DNA of 64,000 nucleotides, taken from NCBI RefSeq assembly GCF_900128905.1, contig NZ_FQTV01000014.1:1-64000 (forward strand). The letters are read 5' to 3'. Of the stretch, positions 35,336 to 45,413 are shown one piece after another. Source of the DNA: Bacteroides luti (GTDB taxonomy: Bacteria; Bacteroidota; Bacteroidia; Bacteroidales; Bacteroidaceae). Position 1 is the stretch's first letter. Each line of letters opens with the position of its first letter. The translations under genes and the position numbers were made by a program. The notes beneath the pieces were generated by a model. It was not told the origin of the DNA. It did not search any database and saw nothing but the letters and a program-made list of their open reading frames with translations.

Positions 35336-36235
35336 TTATTTTGAGCCCAAATATAAGAATATCATTCCAATTAGCACCAGAATAAGATCGATTGCTTTGC
35401 TTTTTAAATTCTTTTCACGGAAAAACATTGCACCAAAGATGAACGAAACAATTACACTGCTTCGGCGAACCATAGATACAATAGAAATCATGGAATCGTC
35501 ATAACTAAGTGCATAGAAATAAACAAAATCGGCTGCACCTAGAAAGATTGAAATAAGTATAATACTCCAGTGCCAGCGAAAAGGAGTAGTTTCTTTTCGC
35601 TTTGGCCACCATAAAAGCATCAGTACTCCGCCCATAATAAAGAGCTGATAAACATTATACCATGATTGGATAAGCATGGGATTAAATTGCTTCATCAGGT
35701 ATTTATCATAAAGTCCGCTGATAGCTCCTGTTAAGGCTGCCATCACAATAAAGAATATCCATTTGTTGCTTTTAAAGTCTATCCCTTCTTTTTTACCAGA
35801 GCGACTAAGCATAAAGAATGAAGCTACAGCAAGCAGCACCCCAATCCATTGATAAAGATTTAGTCGTTCGCCAAATACAAGCATTGCTCCGACCAATACC
35901 ATAACCGGGCGGGTTGCATTGATTGGTCCTACAATGGTAAGCGGCAAGTGCTTCATTCCAAAATAGCCAAAAATCCAGGAAGAAAGTACTATTACCGATT
36001 TAAGCAACACATATTTATGAACTTCCCATCCTTCGACAGGAACATAAAAAATGGTATTGCTAATCCACTCCTGCCCCATGGCGGAACAAATAATAAACGG
36101 CAAAAATATCAGACTGGAAAACAGTGTATTAAGAAACAACACCGGCAATACAGCATTATCTTTTAAAGATCTCTTTTTGAAAACATCATAAAAGCCTAGT
36201 AAAAAGGCTGAAGTAAAAGCTAATAATAACCACAT
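35336..36235 (-). CDS. EamA/DMT family transporter
   Basis: A 299-residue membrane protein with ten hydrophobic segments and the internal duplication of the drug/metabolite transporter superfamily (two EamA halves, about 1-135 and 150-299). The charged loop FKKRSLKDNAV after the first segment and GPINATRPVMVLVGAMLVFGE are typical. Substrate unknown. I prefer the ATG at 36235, just past the truA stop; an upstream codon at 36265 would overlap truA by 29 bp. Confidence 0.85.
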   Translation of the reverse strand: MWLLLAFTSAFLLGFYDVFKKRSLKDNAVLPVLFLNTLFSSLIFLPFIICSAMGQEWISNTIFYVPVEGWEVHKYVLLKSVIVLSSWIFGYFGMKHLPLTIVGPINATRPVMVLVGAMLVFGERLNLYQWIGVLLAVASFFMLSRSGKKEGIDFKSNKWIFFIVMAALTGAISGLYDKYLMKQFNPMLIQSWYNVYQLFIMGGVLMLLWWPKRKETTPFRWHWSIILISIFLGAADFVYFYALSYDDSMISIVSMVRRSSVIVSFIFGAMFFREKNLKSKAIDLILVLIGMIFLYLGSK

Positions 36236-36236
36236 A

Positions 36237-36989
36237 TTATATAAAAGTTTCAGCAGGATATTCAATATCTACTAAAAACAATGCATGCCCCGGAACAGAA
36301 GCACCTGCTTTGCATCTGTCTTTTAGTTCTATCACTTTACGGAATTCTTCGATACTCATTTTACCTCGCCCCACTTCTACCAGCGTTCCCACAACGGCAC
36401 GTACCATATTGCGAAGAAAACGGTCGGCTTTCACAGTAAACACCCACGTGGTTTCATCTTCCTGAATCCACTCCGCCTGCATAATTTTGCAATTATTGGT
36501 TTTTACATCGGTATGGAGTTTACTAAAACTGGTAAAGTCGGTATATTCAAACAGTATCTTTGCAGCCTCGTTCATCAATTCATAGTTGAGCGATCCATGC
36601 ATCCGCCATTTCAAGTGACGGTTGAACGGTGATTTCACAGAGGTGATGTAATATTTATAGGTACGAGACAATGCATCGAAGCGGGCATGCGCTTCGGGAT
36701 GTACTTTACAAACGCGATATACGGAAATATCAGGTGGAAGTAATCTGTTCAACTTATCGGTAAGCAATGCAAGATTAAGATCTTCTTTCTCTGAATCAAA
36801 GTGTGCCACCATCAGTTTGGCATGAACTCCGGCATCCGTCCTGCCAGCACCTACTACTTCTGTTTCAACGCGAAGTAGAGTAGAAAGTGCTTTTTGCAAG
36901 CATTCCTGTACACTCACACCGTTGGGCTGAACCTGCCAACCGTGATAATTTGTCCCCTCGTAGGCTAAATAAATAAAGTATCGTTGCAC
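36237..36989 (-). CDS. truA: tRNA pseudouridine(38-40) synthase
   Basis: Converts uridines 38-40 in the anticodon arm of many tRNAs to pseudouridine. The 250-residue protein has the catalytic-Asp motif [11 protein letters not shown], the RTYKYYI segment and the C-terminal [13 protein letters not shown]. The start codon is GTG at 36987-36989; no ATG is near, and the sequence [18 protein letters not shown] begins the fold at once. First gene of the truA-EamA-DUF3256 run. Confidence 0.96.
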   Translation of the reverse strand: MQRYFIYLAYEGTNYHGWQVQPNGVSVQECLQKALSTLLRVETEVVGAGRTDAGVHAKLMVAHFDSEKEDLNLALLTDKLNRLLPPDISVYRVCKVHPEAHARFDALSRTYKYYITSVKSPFNRHLKWRMHGSLNYELMNEAAKILFEYTDFTSFSKLHTDVKTNNCKIMQAEWIQEDETTWVFTVKADRFLRNMVRAVVGTLVEVGRGKMSIEEFRKVIELKDRCKAGASVPGHALFLVDIEYPAETFI

Positions 36990-37009
36990 GCGTTTTTATT
37001 ATTTTGGCG

Positions 37010-37017
37010 CAAAGGTA
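37010..37017 (-). promoter_or_regulatory. -7 promoter element (TACCTTTG) for truA
   Basis: TAnnTTTG consensus on the minus strand, 20 bp before the GTG start. Confidence 0.55.
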
Positions 37018-37042
37018 CGTTTTTTTTCTTTTATGTAAGTTG

Positions 37043-37693
37043 CTATCTGGCAGTAATATGAAAACAACCTTGCTTCAATTCGTACTTTACGTAGCAGGTT
37101 TCTGCTTTTCTAAGATCGCGAAGCACTTCGGAAAGAACCAGCTTTAAGGTATCGCGGTTAACATCCTGCATAGGGCGATCATCTTCTACTTTCTTAAAAC
37201 GCTTCCAACTTACATCGAAAGTTGTTCCATAAAAATGGGCCGATTTTTCGGATGCATTTCCATTACGTTTGCGCAATTTCTTAACATCATCCTGAGTTCT
37301 AAGTACTGATGTTACAACAACCTGATTAGGATTTAATCCTTTAGATTCTAAAGAATCAAGGAAATTAGAACCTATACTGGACAATAAATCACCGGCTTTT
37401 GGAACAAGGTAAGGAAGCGAATGAGTAAGGGAATCAACTATATAATATTCATTACTTTCAATAAGCACCAAATCGCCTTTCAGCTTTTCGGCATCTTCGC
37501 GCGAAGATATAGGACGAATACCGATTGCCTGTGCTGCCGACAAATGCAAATCATTTAAATCACCAAATGAACGTTTAAAGCTTATCACTCCCCGTATGTT
37601 TTTAGGATGATTTAGCTTTAAGGTTTTATCCTTACAGGCAGACAAACAGCAAATTAAAAAAAACAAGCCTACAATTGGTATAAGTTTGCGCAT
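37043..37693 (-). CDS. DUF5715 lipoprotein with an M15-like peptidase pattern
   Basis: A 216-residue lipoprotein (lipobox ending at Cys16 or Cys20 in LICCLSACKD). The C-terminal half has TSVLRTQDDVKKLRKRNGNA, SAHFYGTTFDVSW and a terminal GCFHITAR. The His-x6-Asp followed by a distant His is the zinc-ligand arrangement of M15 D-Ala-D-Ala carboxypeptidases, so a peptidoglycan-trimming role is plausible. The name DUF5715 is from recognition of the family; activity is inference. Confidence 0.8.
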   Translation of the reverse strand: MRKLIPIVGLFFLICCLSACKDKTLKLNHPKNIRGVISFKRSFGDLNDLHLSAAQAIGIRPISSREDAEKLKGDLVLIESNEYYIVDSLTHSLPYLVPKAGDLLSSIGSNFLDSLESKGLNPNQVVVTSVLRTQDDVKKLRKRNGNASEKSAHFYGTTFDVSWKRFKKVEDDRPMQDVNRDTLKLVLSEVLRDLRKAETCYVKYELKQGCFHITAR

Positions 37694-37736
37694 CAGAAAG
37701 TAAATTATCAGATTTTATATTATGTACTTTGTTTTG

Positions 37737-37744
37737 CAAATATA
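37737..37744 (-). promoter_or_regulatory. -7 promoter element (TATATTTG) for the DUF5715 gene
   Basis: TAnnTTTG consensus on the minus strand, 43 bp before the start codon. Confidence 0.45.
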
Positions 37745-37892
37745 TATTAAAATGCCTTCCTATAAAAACAATTCCTGAATAAACTCTATTATAAAAGTAA
37801 ATGATTTCAAGACTGCTGATAAAGTTTCTGCATAATGTAAGAGTACACAGTTTATTTTCATTATACAAGTATATAATTCGAAGTTTTTTATG

Positions 37893-37900
37893 TAAATTTG
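37893..37900 (+). promoter_or_regulatory. -7 promoter element (TAAATTTG) for phoH-purC
   Basis: TAnnTTTG consensus 43 bp before the phoH start codon. Confidence 0.5.
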
Positions 37901-37943
37901 CAAGCAATTTAGAAATAAACATTTGATCCTTTAAATTGATTCA

Positions 37944-38927
37944 ATGATAGAAAAACTGATTGTTCTCGAAGACATCGATCCGGTTATCTTCTATGGTGTG
38001 AATAACACCAACATTCAACTAATAAAAGCCTTATTCCCAAAATTAAGGATAGTAGCCCGTGGAAATGTGATTAAGGTGATGGGTGATGAAGAGGAGATGT
38101 GCGCGTTTGAAGAGAATATATTAGCTTTAGAAAAACATTGCGTTCAATACAATTCGCTAAAGGAAGAGGTCATTATTGATATTATAAAAGGTAACGCTCC
38201 CCAGACTGAAAAAAACGGGAACGTAATTGTATTCAGTGTTACCGGAAAGCCTATCATTCCACGTAGTGACAACCAACTTAAATTAGTGGAAGGATTTGAA
38301 AAGAATGATATGCTCTTTGCTATCGGCCCGGCTGGTTCGGGAAAGACTTACACCTCTATTGCCCTGGCAGTAAGAGCATTGAAACAAAAAGAAATTAAAA
38401 AGATCATTTTAAGTCGCCCCGCTGTCGAAGCCGGCGAAAAACTAGGTTTCCTTCCGGGGGATATAAAAGAAAAGATTGATCCATATCTGCAACCTCTATA
38501 CGATGCACTTCAGGATATGATTCCCGCTGCCAAGTTAAAGGAATATATGGAACTAAATATTATTCAGATTGCGCCGCTGGCTTTTATGCGCGGCCGTACT
38601 CTAAACGACGCTGTCGTTATTCTTGATGAAGCCCAGAACACTACCACTCAGCAAATAAAGATGTTTCTTACCCGCATGGGGATGAATACAAAAATGATTA
38701 TTACTGGTGACCTTACTCAGATCGACCTTCCGGCTGCCCAAACGTCCGGACTTGTTCAGGCAATGCGTATTCTGAAAGGAGTAAGAGGTATCAGCTTTGT
38801 GGAGCTTGGAAAGAAAGATATTGTTCGTCACAAGTTGGTGGAACGAATCGTTGAAGCTTATGAAAAATTCGACGATAAAAAGAAAAAAGAAAAACAATTA
38901 GAAGAATCCCAAAAACAAATACAATAA
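37944..38927 (+). CDS. phoH: PhoH family ATPase
   Basis: A 327-residue cytoplasmic ATPase. An N-terminal KH-like part (about 1-95) precedes the PhoH P-loop domain: Walker [25 protein letters not shown], Walker [12 protein letters not shown], and [10 protein letters not shown]. Family members are linked to RNA metabolism and phosphate-stress responses; the biochemical role is unsettled. Its stop overlaps the purC start by one base, so the two are coupled. Confidence 0.92.
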   Translation: MIEKLIVLEDIDPVIFYGVNNTNIQLIKALFPKLRIVARGNVIKVMGDEEEMCAFEENILALEKHCVQYNSLKEEVIIDIIKGNAPQTEKNGNVIVFSVTGKPIIPRSDNQLKLVEGFEKNDMLFAIGPAGSGKTYTSIALAVRALKQKEIKKIILSRPAVEAGEKLGFLPGDIKEKIDPYLQPLYDALQDMIPAAKLKEYMELNIIQIAPLAFMRGRTLNDAVVILDEAQNTTTQQIKMFLTRMGMNTKMIITGDLTQIDLPAAQTSGLVQAMRILKGVRGISFVELGKKDIVRHKLVERIVEAYEKFDDKKKKEKQLEESQKQIQ

Positions 38928-39871
38928 TGAGCAAAGCATTAGTAAAAACAGATTTTAATTTTCCGGGACAAAAGAGTGTTTACCACGGAAAAGTACGTGA
39001 TGTGTATAATATCAACGACGAATTATTGGTGATGGTTGTAAGTGACCGTATCTCAGCATTCGATGTTATTCTGCCTGAAGGTATTCCTTATAAAGGACAA
39101 GTGCTGAATCAGATTGCTGCCAAATTCCTGGATGCAACTGCTGATATTGTACCTAACTGGAAGGTTGCTACTCCAGACCCAATGGTTACTGTAGGTATTA
39201 AATGTGTTCCTTTTGAAGTGGAAATGGTGGTTCGTGGTTACCTTACCGGACACGCATGGAGAGAATATAAAGAAGGAAAACGTACTCTTTGCGGTGTACC
39301 AATGCCTGAAGGAATGAAAGAAAATCAACCATTCCCTACTCCTATCATTACTCCTACAACCAAGGCTTACGAAGGTCATGATGAAGATATCTCTAAAGAA
39401 GAGATTATTGCACAGGGTATTGTAAGTAAAGAGGATTATGAACAATTGGAAAAATACACATTGGCTGTTTATGCACGCGGATGTGAAATTGCAAAAAAAA
39501 TGGGTCTTATCCTTGTTGATACTAAATATGAATTTGGTAAGAAGGATGACAAGATCATTCTGATGGATGAAATTCATACTCCGGATTCTTCTCGTTATTT
39601 CTATGCTGAAGGTTTTGAAGAACGTTTGGCTAAGAATGAACCACAAAAGCAGTTATCTAAGGAGTTTGTTCGTCAATGGTTAATTGAAAACGGCTTCCAG
39701 GGAAAAGAAGGACAAAAGGTTCCTGCTATGACCGAAGAATACGTAAACAGTGTAAGCGACCGCTACATTGAATTATACGAAAACATTGTTGGAGAAAAGT
39801 TTGTAAAAGCTGATCTTGATGATGTAGCTGCAAGAATTGAAAAGAATGTTACTGCATTCCTTTCTAAATAA
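38927..39871 (+). CDS. purC: Phosphoribosylaminoimidazole-succinocarboxamide synthase
   Basis: Purine synthesis step joining CAIR and aspartate with ATP. The 314-residue protein has [11 protein letters not shown] near the N terminus, [21 protein letters not shown], the substrate loop [17 protein letters not shown] and the later LVDTKYEFG and [12 protein letters not shown] motifs. This is the longer bacterial form, of about 310 residues, common in Bacteroidetes. ATGA overlap with phoH. Confidence 0.96.
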   Translation: MSKALVKTDFNFPGQKSVYHGKVRDVYNINDELLVMVVSDRISAFDVILPEGIPYKGQVLNQIAAKFLDATADIVPNWKVATPDPMVTVGIKCVPFEVEMVVRGYLTGHAWREYKEGKRTLCGVPMPEGMKENQPFPTPIITPTTKAYEGHDEDISKEEIIAQGIVSKEDYEQLEKYTLAVYARGCEIAKKMGLILVDTKYEFGKKDDKIILMDEIHTPDSSRYFYAEGFEERLAKNEPQKQLSKEFVRQWLIENGFQGKEGQKVPAMTEEYVNSVSDRYIELYENIVGEKFVKADLDDVAARIEKNVTAFLSK

Positions 39872-39972
39872 ATAGCATTCAATGAATAACAAGAAGGCTT
39901 CTCTTCTTGTTATTCATTACTTTTTTACTGCAACACATAGTTTTTGACTTTTTTATTTATCTATTTTCATTC

Positions 39973-40710
39973 ATGAAATACCCTCAAGAAGAAATAAAGC
40001 CTTATAGCTCCGAAGGAAAAAAAACCGAACAGGTGGAGACTATGTTTGATAATATAGCTCATCATTACGATCTGTTAAACCATACCATGTCTTTTGGTAT
40101 TGACAAGGGTTGGAGACTCAAGGCAATTGCCTGGTTAAAACCTTTTCGTCCTCAGAAAATGATGGATGTAGCTACCGGAACAGGCGATTTTGCTATTCAG
40201 GCTTATCGTGATTTATTACCTGAAGAACTGATTGGTACGGACATTTCGGAAGGGATGATGAAAATTGGTAAAGAGAAGGTGCTAAAGTTAGGGCTTGACC
40301 AGAGTATATCTTTCGCCAAGGAAGATTGTATGAACCTAACTTTCACTGACAACACTTTTGATGCAATCACTGTTGCTTTTGGTATCCGTAACTTTGAAAA
40401 CCTGGACAAAGGTTTATCGGAAATGTACAGGGTACTGAACAAAGGCGGGCATTTGGTTATTCTGGAACTGACCACTCCGGATTCTTTCCCGATGAAACAG
40501 CTATTTGCCATCTATTCTAAGATTGTGATTCCTACAATGGGTAAGCTTCTTTCAAAAGACGATAATGCTTACACCTATCTACCTGAAACCATCAAAGCCT
40601 TCCCACAAGGAGAAGTAATGAAGGGAGTTATTGAAAATGCGGGATTCAAAGATGTTTCTTTCAAACGACTAACATTCGGAGTCTGCACACTTTATACTGC
40701 TGCAAAATAA
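39973..40710 (+). CDS. menG: Demethylmenaquinone methyltransferase
   Basis: Last step of menaquinone synthesis: SAM-dependent methylation of demethylmenaquinone. The 245-residue protein begins at ATG 39973 ([12 protein letters not shown]); the upstream extension is hydrophobic and out of family. Motif I is [11 protein letters not shown], followed by GTDISEGMM, and the UbiE signatures [18 protein letters not shown] and [14 protein letters not shown] are present. An FabI/menaquinone-type anaerobe is expected to use it with fumarate reductase. Confidence 0.95.
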   Translation: MKYPQEEIKPYSSEGKKTEQVETMFDNIAHHYDLLNHTMSFGIDKGWRLKAIAWLKPFRPQKMMDVATGTGDFAIQAYRDLLPEELIGTDISEGMMKIGKEKVLKLGLDQSISFAKEDCMNLTFTDNTFDAITVAFGIRNFENLDKGLSEMYRVLNKGGHLVILELTTPDSFPMKQLFAIYSKIVIPTMGKLLSKDDNAYTYLPETIKAFPQGEVMKGVIENAGFKDVSFKRLTFGVCTLYTAAK

Positions 40711-40730
40711 TAAAACAAAAAACACAGACT

Positions 40731-41471
40731 ATGCAAAAGTACGGTTTAATAGGCTATCCGCTTAAACATTCTTTCTCGATTGGATTTTTCAACGAGAAAT
40801 TCAAATCGGAAAACATCGATGCGGAATATGTAAATTTTGAGATTCCTGATATCAATCTTTTTATGAATGTTATCAGTGAGAACTCTGATCTTTGTGGTTT
40901 AAATGTCACTATTCCGTATAAAGAACTAATAATACCTTTCCTTGACGAATTAGATAAAGATACCGCTAAAATTGGCGCGGTAAATGTAATTAAAATTATT
41001 CGCCAAAAAGGAAAAATAAAACTGGTTGGATATAATTCTGATATTATTGGTTTTACACAATCTATAGAACCTTTACTAAAAGAGCATCACAAAAAAGCAC
41101 TTATTCTGGGAGCAGGAGGTGCAGCTAAAGCGGTATTTCACGGATTAAAAAATCTGGGTATTACAAGTACGTATGTATCACGCACTAAACAGGCAGACAT
41201 GCTTACTTATGAGGAACTTACTCCTGAAATTATAGCCGAAAATACTATAATTGTAAATGCGACTCCTGTAGGTATGTTTCCTAATGTAGATGCCTGTCCG
41301 GACATTCCTTATGAGTGTCTAACCAAAAATCACTTATTATACGATTTATTGTATAACCCGGACACAACACTATTCATGAAAAAAGGAGCAGAACGGGGAG
41401 CTAAAACCAAAAATGGTTTGGAGATGCTTTTGCTTCAGGCTTTTGCTGCCTGGGAAATATGGAATAAATAA
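40731..41471 (+). CDS. aroE: Shikimate dehydrogenase
   Basis: NADP-dependent reduction of 3-dehydroshikimate in aromatic amino acid synthesis. The 246-residue protein has the shikimate-binding KHSFSIGFFNEKF and NVTIPYKE with catalytic Lys, the nucleotide loop LGAGGAAKAV, and the C-terminal GLEMLLLQA. It is about 25 residues shorter than the E. coli enzyme, as usual for Bacteroidetes. It follows menG by 20 bp. Confidence 0.95.
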   Translation: MQKYGLIGYPLKHSFSIGFFNEKFKSENIDAEYVNFEIPDINLFMNVISENSDLCGLNVTIPYKELIIPFLDELDKDTAKIGAVNVIKIIRQKGKIKLVGYNSDIIGFTQSIEPLLKEHHKKALILGAGGAAKAVFHGLKNLGITSTYVSRTKQADMLTYEELTPEIIAENTIIVNATPVGMFPNVDACPDIPYECLTKNHLLYDLLYNPDTTLFMKKGAERGAKTKNGLEMLLLQAFAAWEIWNK

Positions 41472-41479
41472 TTCATTTT

Positions 41480-42442
41480 ATGGTAGCAAAAAAGGTAATC
41501 AAAATTATAAAATATTTGCTTCTCTCACTATTACTTCTTTTCGTAGCAAGTACAGTGGGGGGAAGCTTTTATATGCTTGATTACTCGCTTTCATCAAAAC
41601 ATAACAATAATGACGAAGCTGAGTCGTATAAGTATATGTACGACAATTATCCTTATCTGCACCAATGGGTGGATAGCTTGAATAAGGCTTCGGCATTAAA
41701 AGATACTTTCATTATTGGCAACGAAAACAATAAACTGCACGCCTATTTCATTGCAGCCAACAAGCCAACAAAAAAGACAGCTATACTGGTTCATGGTTAT
41801 ACAGACAATGCAATCCGAATGATGATGATTGGTTATTTGTACAATCATGATTTGAATTATAACGTTGTTCTTCCTGATTTGCGGGCACATGGAAAAAGTG
41901 AAGGTAATACGATTCAGATGGGATGGAAAGATCGTATTGATGTGATTCACTGGATTGATGTAGCAAAAGGTATATACGGAGATAGTATAAATATTGTGGT
42001 TCATGGCATCTCAATGGGAGCTGCAACAACAATGATGGTAAGCGGAGAAAACCTTCCTACAAATGTAAAATGCTTTGTGGAAGATTGCGGATACACCAGT
42101 GTGTGGGATGAATTTTCTAAAGAACTGGAAGAACGTTTCAACTTACCCGAATTTCCGTTAATGTATGCTACCAGCATGCTATGCGACATAAAATATAACT
42201 GGAATTTCAAAGAAGCGTCTCCACTGAATCAAGTGAAGAAATGTCGTTTACCAATGTTCTTTATTCATGGTGATGCAGACACTTATGTTCCTACCTGGAT
42301 GGTTTATCCGCTTTATGAAGCAAAACCAGCACCAAAAGAATTATGGATTGTTCGGGGAGCTGAACATGCAAAATCATACAAACAAAATCCTCAGCTTTAT
42401 CTTGCAAAAGTTAAAGCGTTTACTGATAAGTATATTAAATAA
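41480..42442 (+). CDS. Alpha/beta hydrolase, membrane-anchored
   Basis: A 320-residue protein with one N-terminal membrane segment (about 11-30) and a serine hydrolase domain outside. VHGYTDNA gives the oxyanion segment, the nucleophile elbow is GISMGAA, the acid HGDADTYVP and the base GAEHAKSY. The domain resembles BAAT/Aes-type or prolyl-oligopeptidase-like esterases; substrate unknown. It begins 8 bp after aroE and is probably read from the same transcript. Confidence 0.85.
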   Translation: MVAKKVIKIIKYLLLSLLLLFVASTVGGSFYMLDYSLSSKHNNNDEAESYKYMYDNYPYLHQWVDSLNKASALKDTFIIGNENNKLHAYFIAANKPTKKTAILVHGYTDNAIRMMMIGYLYNHDLNYNVVLPDLRAHGKSEGNTIQMGWKDRIDVIHWIDVAKGIYGDSINIVVHGISMGAATTMMVSGENLPTNVKCFVEDCGYTSVWDEFSKELEERFNLPEFPLMYATSMLCDIKYNWNFKEASPLNQVKKCRLPMFFIHGDADTYVPTWMVYPLYEAKPAPKELWIVRGAEHAKSYKQNPQLYLAKVKAFTDKYIK

Positions 42443-42465
42443 GTTATTTTCCAAAATTCTTTTTA

Positions 42466-42473
42466 TATCTTTG
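42466..42473 (+). promoter_or_regulatory. -7 promoter element (TATCTTTG) for TPM-lemA
   Basis: TAnnTTTG consensus 161 bp before the TPM gene. The resulting leader would contain the stem-loop at 42566-42601. Confidence 0.5.
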
Positions 42474-42565
42474 TCAATAATAGCCTGTTTAAAGACTAAC
42501 TATCTGAAAACTCTTTGAATCAGGACTTAAAGACGATATTATTTTCAGAAAAAGAAACAAAACAA

Positions 42566-42601
42566 TGCATCATACGAATATCTTAGATATGTTTTGATGC
42601 A
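42566..42601 (+). promoter_or_regulatory. Stem-loop in the leader of the TPM gene
   Basis: TGCATCA and TGATGCA form the outer arms and ATATC/GATAT the inner pair, 33 bp before the TPM start codon. No T-run follows. Possible leader structure; function unknown. Confidence 0.4.
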
Positions 42602-42634
42602 AAATAAAATGAATAAATACGATAATATACGATC

Positions 42635-43561
42635 ATGAATTTATTAAAAAAGACAATGCTGTTCTTGCTGTTATGCCTTAGCTTTCAAGCAAAAGCTCAG
42701 AATAATGCATATACAGTGGAAAGTGTTCCGAATGTGCATTTAGAAAATAAAATGCGCTACGTGAGCAATCCCGGTGGGCTTATATCTCAGGAAGCTTGTG
42801 CAGCTATAGACAGTATGCTTTGGAAACTGGAACAAAAAACGTCTATTGAAGTTGCAGTTATTGCTCTTCCATCTATTGGGAATGAGAATAGCTTTGATTT
42901 TGCTCTTGGAATATTTAATGCATGGAAAGTAGGGAAAAAAAGCAAAGATAACGGACTGGTAATTTTGCTTGTAGAAGACCAACGTACAATACGTTTCATA
43001 ACCGGTTATGGACTTGAAGGAGATTTACCGGATGCCATTTGCAAAAGAATTCAAGTCAAAAAAATGAATCCTTTCTTCCGCAACAACAACTGGGACGGGG
43101 GAATGGTTAGTGGTATTCAGGCTGTTTGTGCCCGTCTGGATGGTTCCATGACTAACGATGAATTGAATAATGAGGAAGGCGGAAATATTATGTTTTTGTT
43201 CTTTGCTGCAGGCGGATTTATTATATTGTTAGCTTTTATAGGTGGAATTGCTTCCTGGAGAGCGACACGCTGCCCAAAATGCAAACAGCATAAACTGATG
43301 CGAACGGATTCCAAACTTCTTTCGTACCGCCATGGAGTAAAAAGAGAAGAAGTGGTGTATACTTGCCAGAATTGTGGTCACAAAATAATTCGTGAAACAG
43401 AATCATCAGACGATAATTACCGCGGCGGAAGAGGTGGCCTTGGCGGAGGAATATTCCTGGGCGGCCTAGGCGGAGGCTTAGGTTCCGGAGGCGGAGGATT
43501 CAGCGGAGGTAGCTTTGGCGGCGGCATGTCTGGTGGCGGAGGAGCAGGTTCAGATTTTTAA
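42635..43561 (+). CDS. TPM domain protein with zinc ribbon and Gly-rich tail
   Basis: A 308-residue membrane protein: signal peptide (MNLLKKTMLFLLLCLSFQAKA), TPM domain (about 35-175, with NNGLVILLVEDQRTIRF-like core and the GYGLEGDLPDAICKRI motif), one membrane segment (about 188-208), then a four-cysteine zinc ribbon CPKCKQH...CQNCGH (about 214-250), and a C-terminal tail of Gly, Phe and Ser. TPM proteins are proposed to work in membrane or photosystem repair; the partner in bacteria is LemA, which follows. Confidence 0.88.
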   Translation: MNLLKKTMLFLLLCLSFQAKAQNNAYTVESVPNVHLENKMRYVSNPGGLISQEACAAIDSMLWKLEQKTSIEVAVIALPSIGNENSFDFALGIFNAWKVGKKSKDNGLVILLVEDQRTIRFITGYGLEGDLPDAICKRIQVKKMNPFFRNNNWDGGMVSGIQAVCARLDGSMTNDELNNEEGGNIMFLFFAAGGFIILLAFIGGIASWRATRCPKCKQHKLMRTDSKLLSYRHGVKREEVVYTCQNCGHKIIRETESSDDNYRGGRGGLGGGIFLGGLGGGLGSGGGGFSGGSFGGGMSGGGGAGSDF

Positions 43562-43586
43562 CATAACAACAAAAATGAATATAAAC

Positions 43587-44168
43587 ATGAAAAAGTCAGT
43601 AATTATTGCCATTGCGGTAATTGTTCTTATTGCATTACTTGGTTCAAGTGCTTATAACTCAATGGTAGATAAACAAGAAGGTGTAACAAAAGCTTGGTCG
43701 AACGTAGAAAATCAATATCAGCGTCGTTCTGATCTTATCCCAAATCTTGTTAATACAGTAAAAGGATATGCTAAACACGAAAAAACAACTTTGGAAGGAG
43801 TTATTGCTGCTCGTTCTAAAGCTACCCAGATAACCATTGATCCTGATAAGTTGACTCCAGAAAAATTGCAGGCTTACCAAAAAGCACAAGGTGATGTTAC
43901 AACTGCTCTAGGTAAACTGTTAGCTATCACTGAAAACTATCCTGATTTAAAAGCTAACCAGAATTTTCTTGAGTTACAAGCGCAGTTGGAGGGTACAGAA
44001 AATCGTATAGCAGTAGAACGCGGACGTTTCAACGAATTAGCAAAAGAGTATAACGCTTATATCCGCAAATTCCCAAGAAATATGTTTGCAGGAATGTTTG
44101 GCTTTGAAAAAAGACCGTATTTTGAAGCAGAAGCTGGCTCTGAAAAAGCTCCGGCAGTAGAGTTCTGA
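43587..44168 (+). CDS. lemA: LemA family protein
   Basis: A 193-residue protein with one N-terminal membrane anchor (KKSVIIAIAVIVLIALLG) and a long helical domain containing the family core NQYQRRSDLIPNLVNTVKGYA and the FNELAKEYNAYIRKFP helix. LemA partners TPM proteins in many bacteria; function is not established. I start it at ATG 43587; ATG 43575 is also possible, while the frame further upstream overlaps the TPM glycine tail and is not real. Confidence 0.92.
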   Translation: MKKSVIIAIAVIVLIALLGSSAYNSMVDKQEGVTKAWSNVENQYQRRSDLIPNLVNTVKGYAKHEKTTLEGVIAARSKATQITIDPDKLTPEKLQAYQKAQGDVTTALGKLLAITENYPDLKANQNFLELQAQLEGTENRIAVERGRFNELAKEYNAYIRKFPRNMFAGMFGFEKRPYFEAEAGSEKAPAVEF

Positions 44169-44176
44169 TACAAAGA

Positions 44177-44208
44177 TTTGTCTACAAGAAAAAAATACAG
44201 TACTTTTG
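44177..44208 (+). promoter_or_regulatory. Complete -33/-7 promoter for purM
   Basis: TTTG at 44177-44180 and TACTTTTG at 44201-44208 with a 20-base spacer match the Bacteroides primary-sigma consensus. It would drive purM independently of lemA. Confidence 0.7.
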
Positions 44209-44243
44209 CACGCTGTATACAAAATCCTTTTATATAACTAAAA

Positions 44244-45410
44244 ATGAGTAATCAACGATACATGCAGCGTGGCGTTTCTGCATCAAAAGAAGATGTGCAT
44301 AACGCTATAAAGAACATCGACAAGGGAGTATTCCCTAAAGCTTTCTGTAAAATTATTCCTGATATTTTGGGAGGTGATCCTGAATATTGTAACATTATGC
44401 ATGCCGACGGAGCTGGAACTAAATCAAGTCTGGCATATCTTTACTGGAAAGAAACTGGCGATATTTCTGTGTGGAAAGGCATTGCACAGGATGCGTTGAT
44501 TATGAATATTGACGATTTGCTTTGCGTTGGTGCAGTAGACAATATTCTGGTATCTTCTACTATCGGCCGTAACAAGTTATTAATTCCAGGAGAAGTTATC
44601 TCAGCTATCATCAATGGAACAGATGAATTACTTGCCGAACTTCGTGAAATGGGTGTGGGTGTTTATGCTACCGGCGGTGAAACTGCAGATGTTGGTGATT
44701 TGGTTCGTACTATCATCGTGGATAGTACTGTAACTTGCCGCATGAAGCGCAGTGATGTAATCGACAATGCCAATATCCGTCCAGGAGACGTTATTGTAGG
44801 GCTTGCTTCTTATGGACAAGCTACATACGAAAAAGAATACAACGGAGGTATGGGTAGTAACGGACTTACTTCTGCCCGCCATGATGTATTTGCCAAATAT
44901 CTTGCAGAAAAATATCCTGAAAGCTATGATGCTGGCGTTCCTGAAGATCTAGTTTATTCCGGGAATTTAAAGCTGACCGATCCGATCGAAGGTATCAGCC
45001 TTGATGCAGGAAAAATGGTTCTCTCTCCTACCCGTACTTATGCTCCGGTTGTTAAGAAATTGCTTGATGCTCTTCGTCCTGAAATTCATGGTATGGTTCA
45101 TTGCTCTGGTGGTGCTCAGACAAAAGTGCTTCACTTTGTGGATAATGTAAGAATTATAAAAGACAATCTCTTCCCTGTACCTCCATTGTTTAAGACTATT
45201 AAAGAACAATCTGGCACAGATTGGAGTGAAATGTACAAGGTGTTTAATATGGGCCATCGTCTGGAAGTATATCTTTCACCAGAACATGCAGAAGAAGTTA
45301 TTGCTATTTCCAAGTCATTCGGAATTGACGCGCAAATCGTTGGACGCATTGAAGAATCTGGTAAAAAAGAGCTGATTATTAAAAGTGAATTCGGAGAGTT
45401 CATATATTAA
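44244..45410 (+). CDS. purM: Phosphoribosylformylglycinamidine cyclo-ligase (AIR synthase)
   Basis: Closes FGAM to AIR with ATP in purine synthesis. The 388-residue protein has the PurM pattern: MHADGAGTKSSLAYLYWK, DALIMNIDDLLCVGAVDN, YATGGETADVGDLVRT, and VHCSGGAQTKVLHFVDN before a NMGHRLEVY segment. It is about 40 residues longer than the E. coli enzyme, like other Bacteroidetes versions. prfA follows after 3 bp. Confidence 0.92.
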   Translation: MSNQRYMQRGVSASKEDVHNAIKNIDKGVFPKAFCKIIPDILGGDPEYCNIMHADGAGTKSSLAYLYWKETGDISVWKGIAQDALIMNIDDLLCVGAVDNILVSSTIGRNKLLIPGEVISAIINGTDELLAELREMGVGVYATGGETADVGDLVRTIIVDSTVTCRMKRSDVIDNANIRPGDVIVGLASYGQATYEKEYNGGMGSNGLTSARHDVFAKYLAEKYPESYDAGVPEDLVYSGNLKLTDPIEGISLDAGKMVLSPTRTYAPVVKKLLDALRPEIHGMVHCSGGAQTKVLHFVDNVRIIKDNLFPVPPLFKTIKEQSGTDWSEMYKVFNMGHRLEVYLSPEHAEEVIAISKSFGIDAQIVGRIEESGKKELIIKSEFGEFIY

Positions 45411-45413
45411 ATT

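Noticed and set aside
43515..43586. Longer LemA start inside the TPM gene
   Set aside because: The extra codons are the TPM glycine tail read in another frame; ATG 43587 gives the family N terminus.
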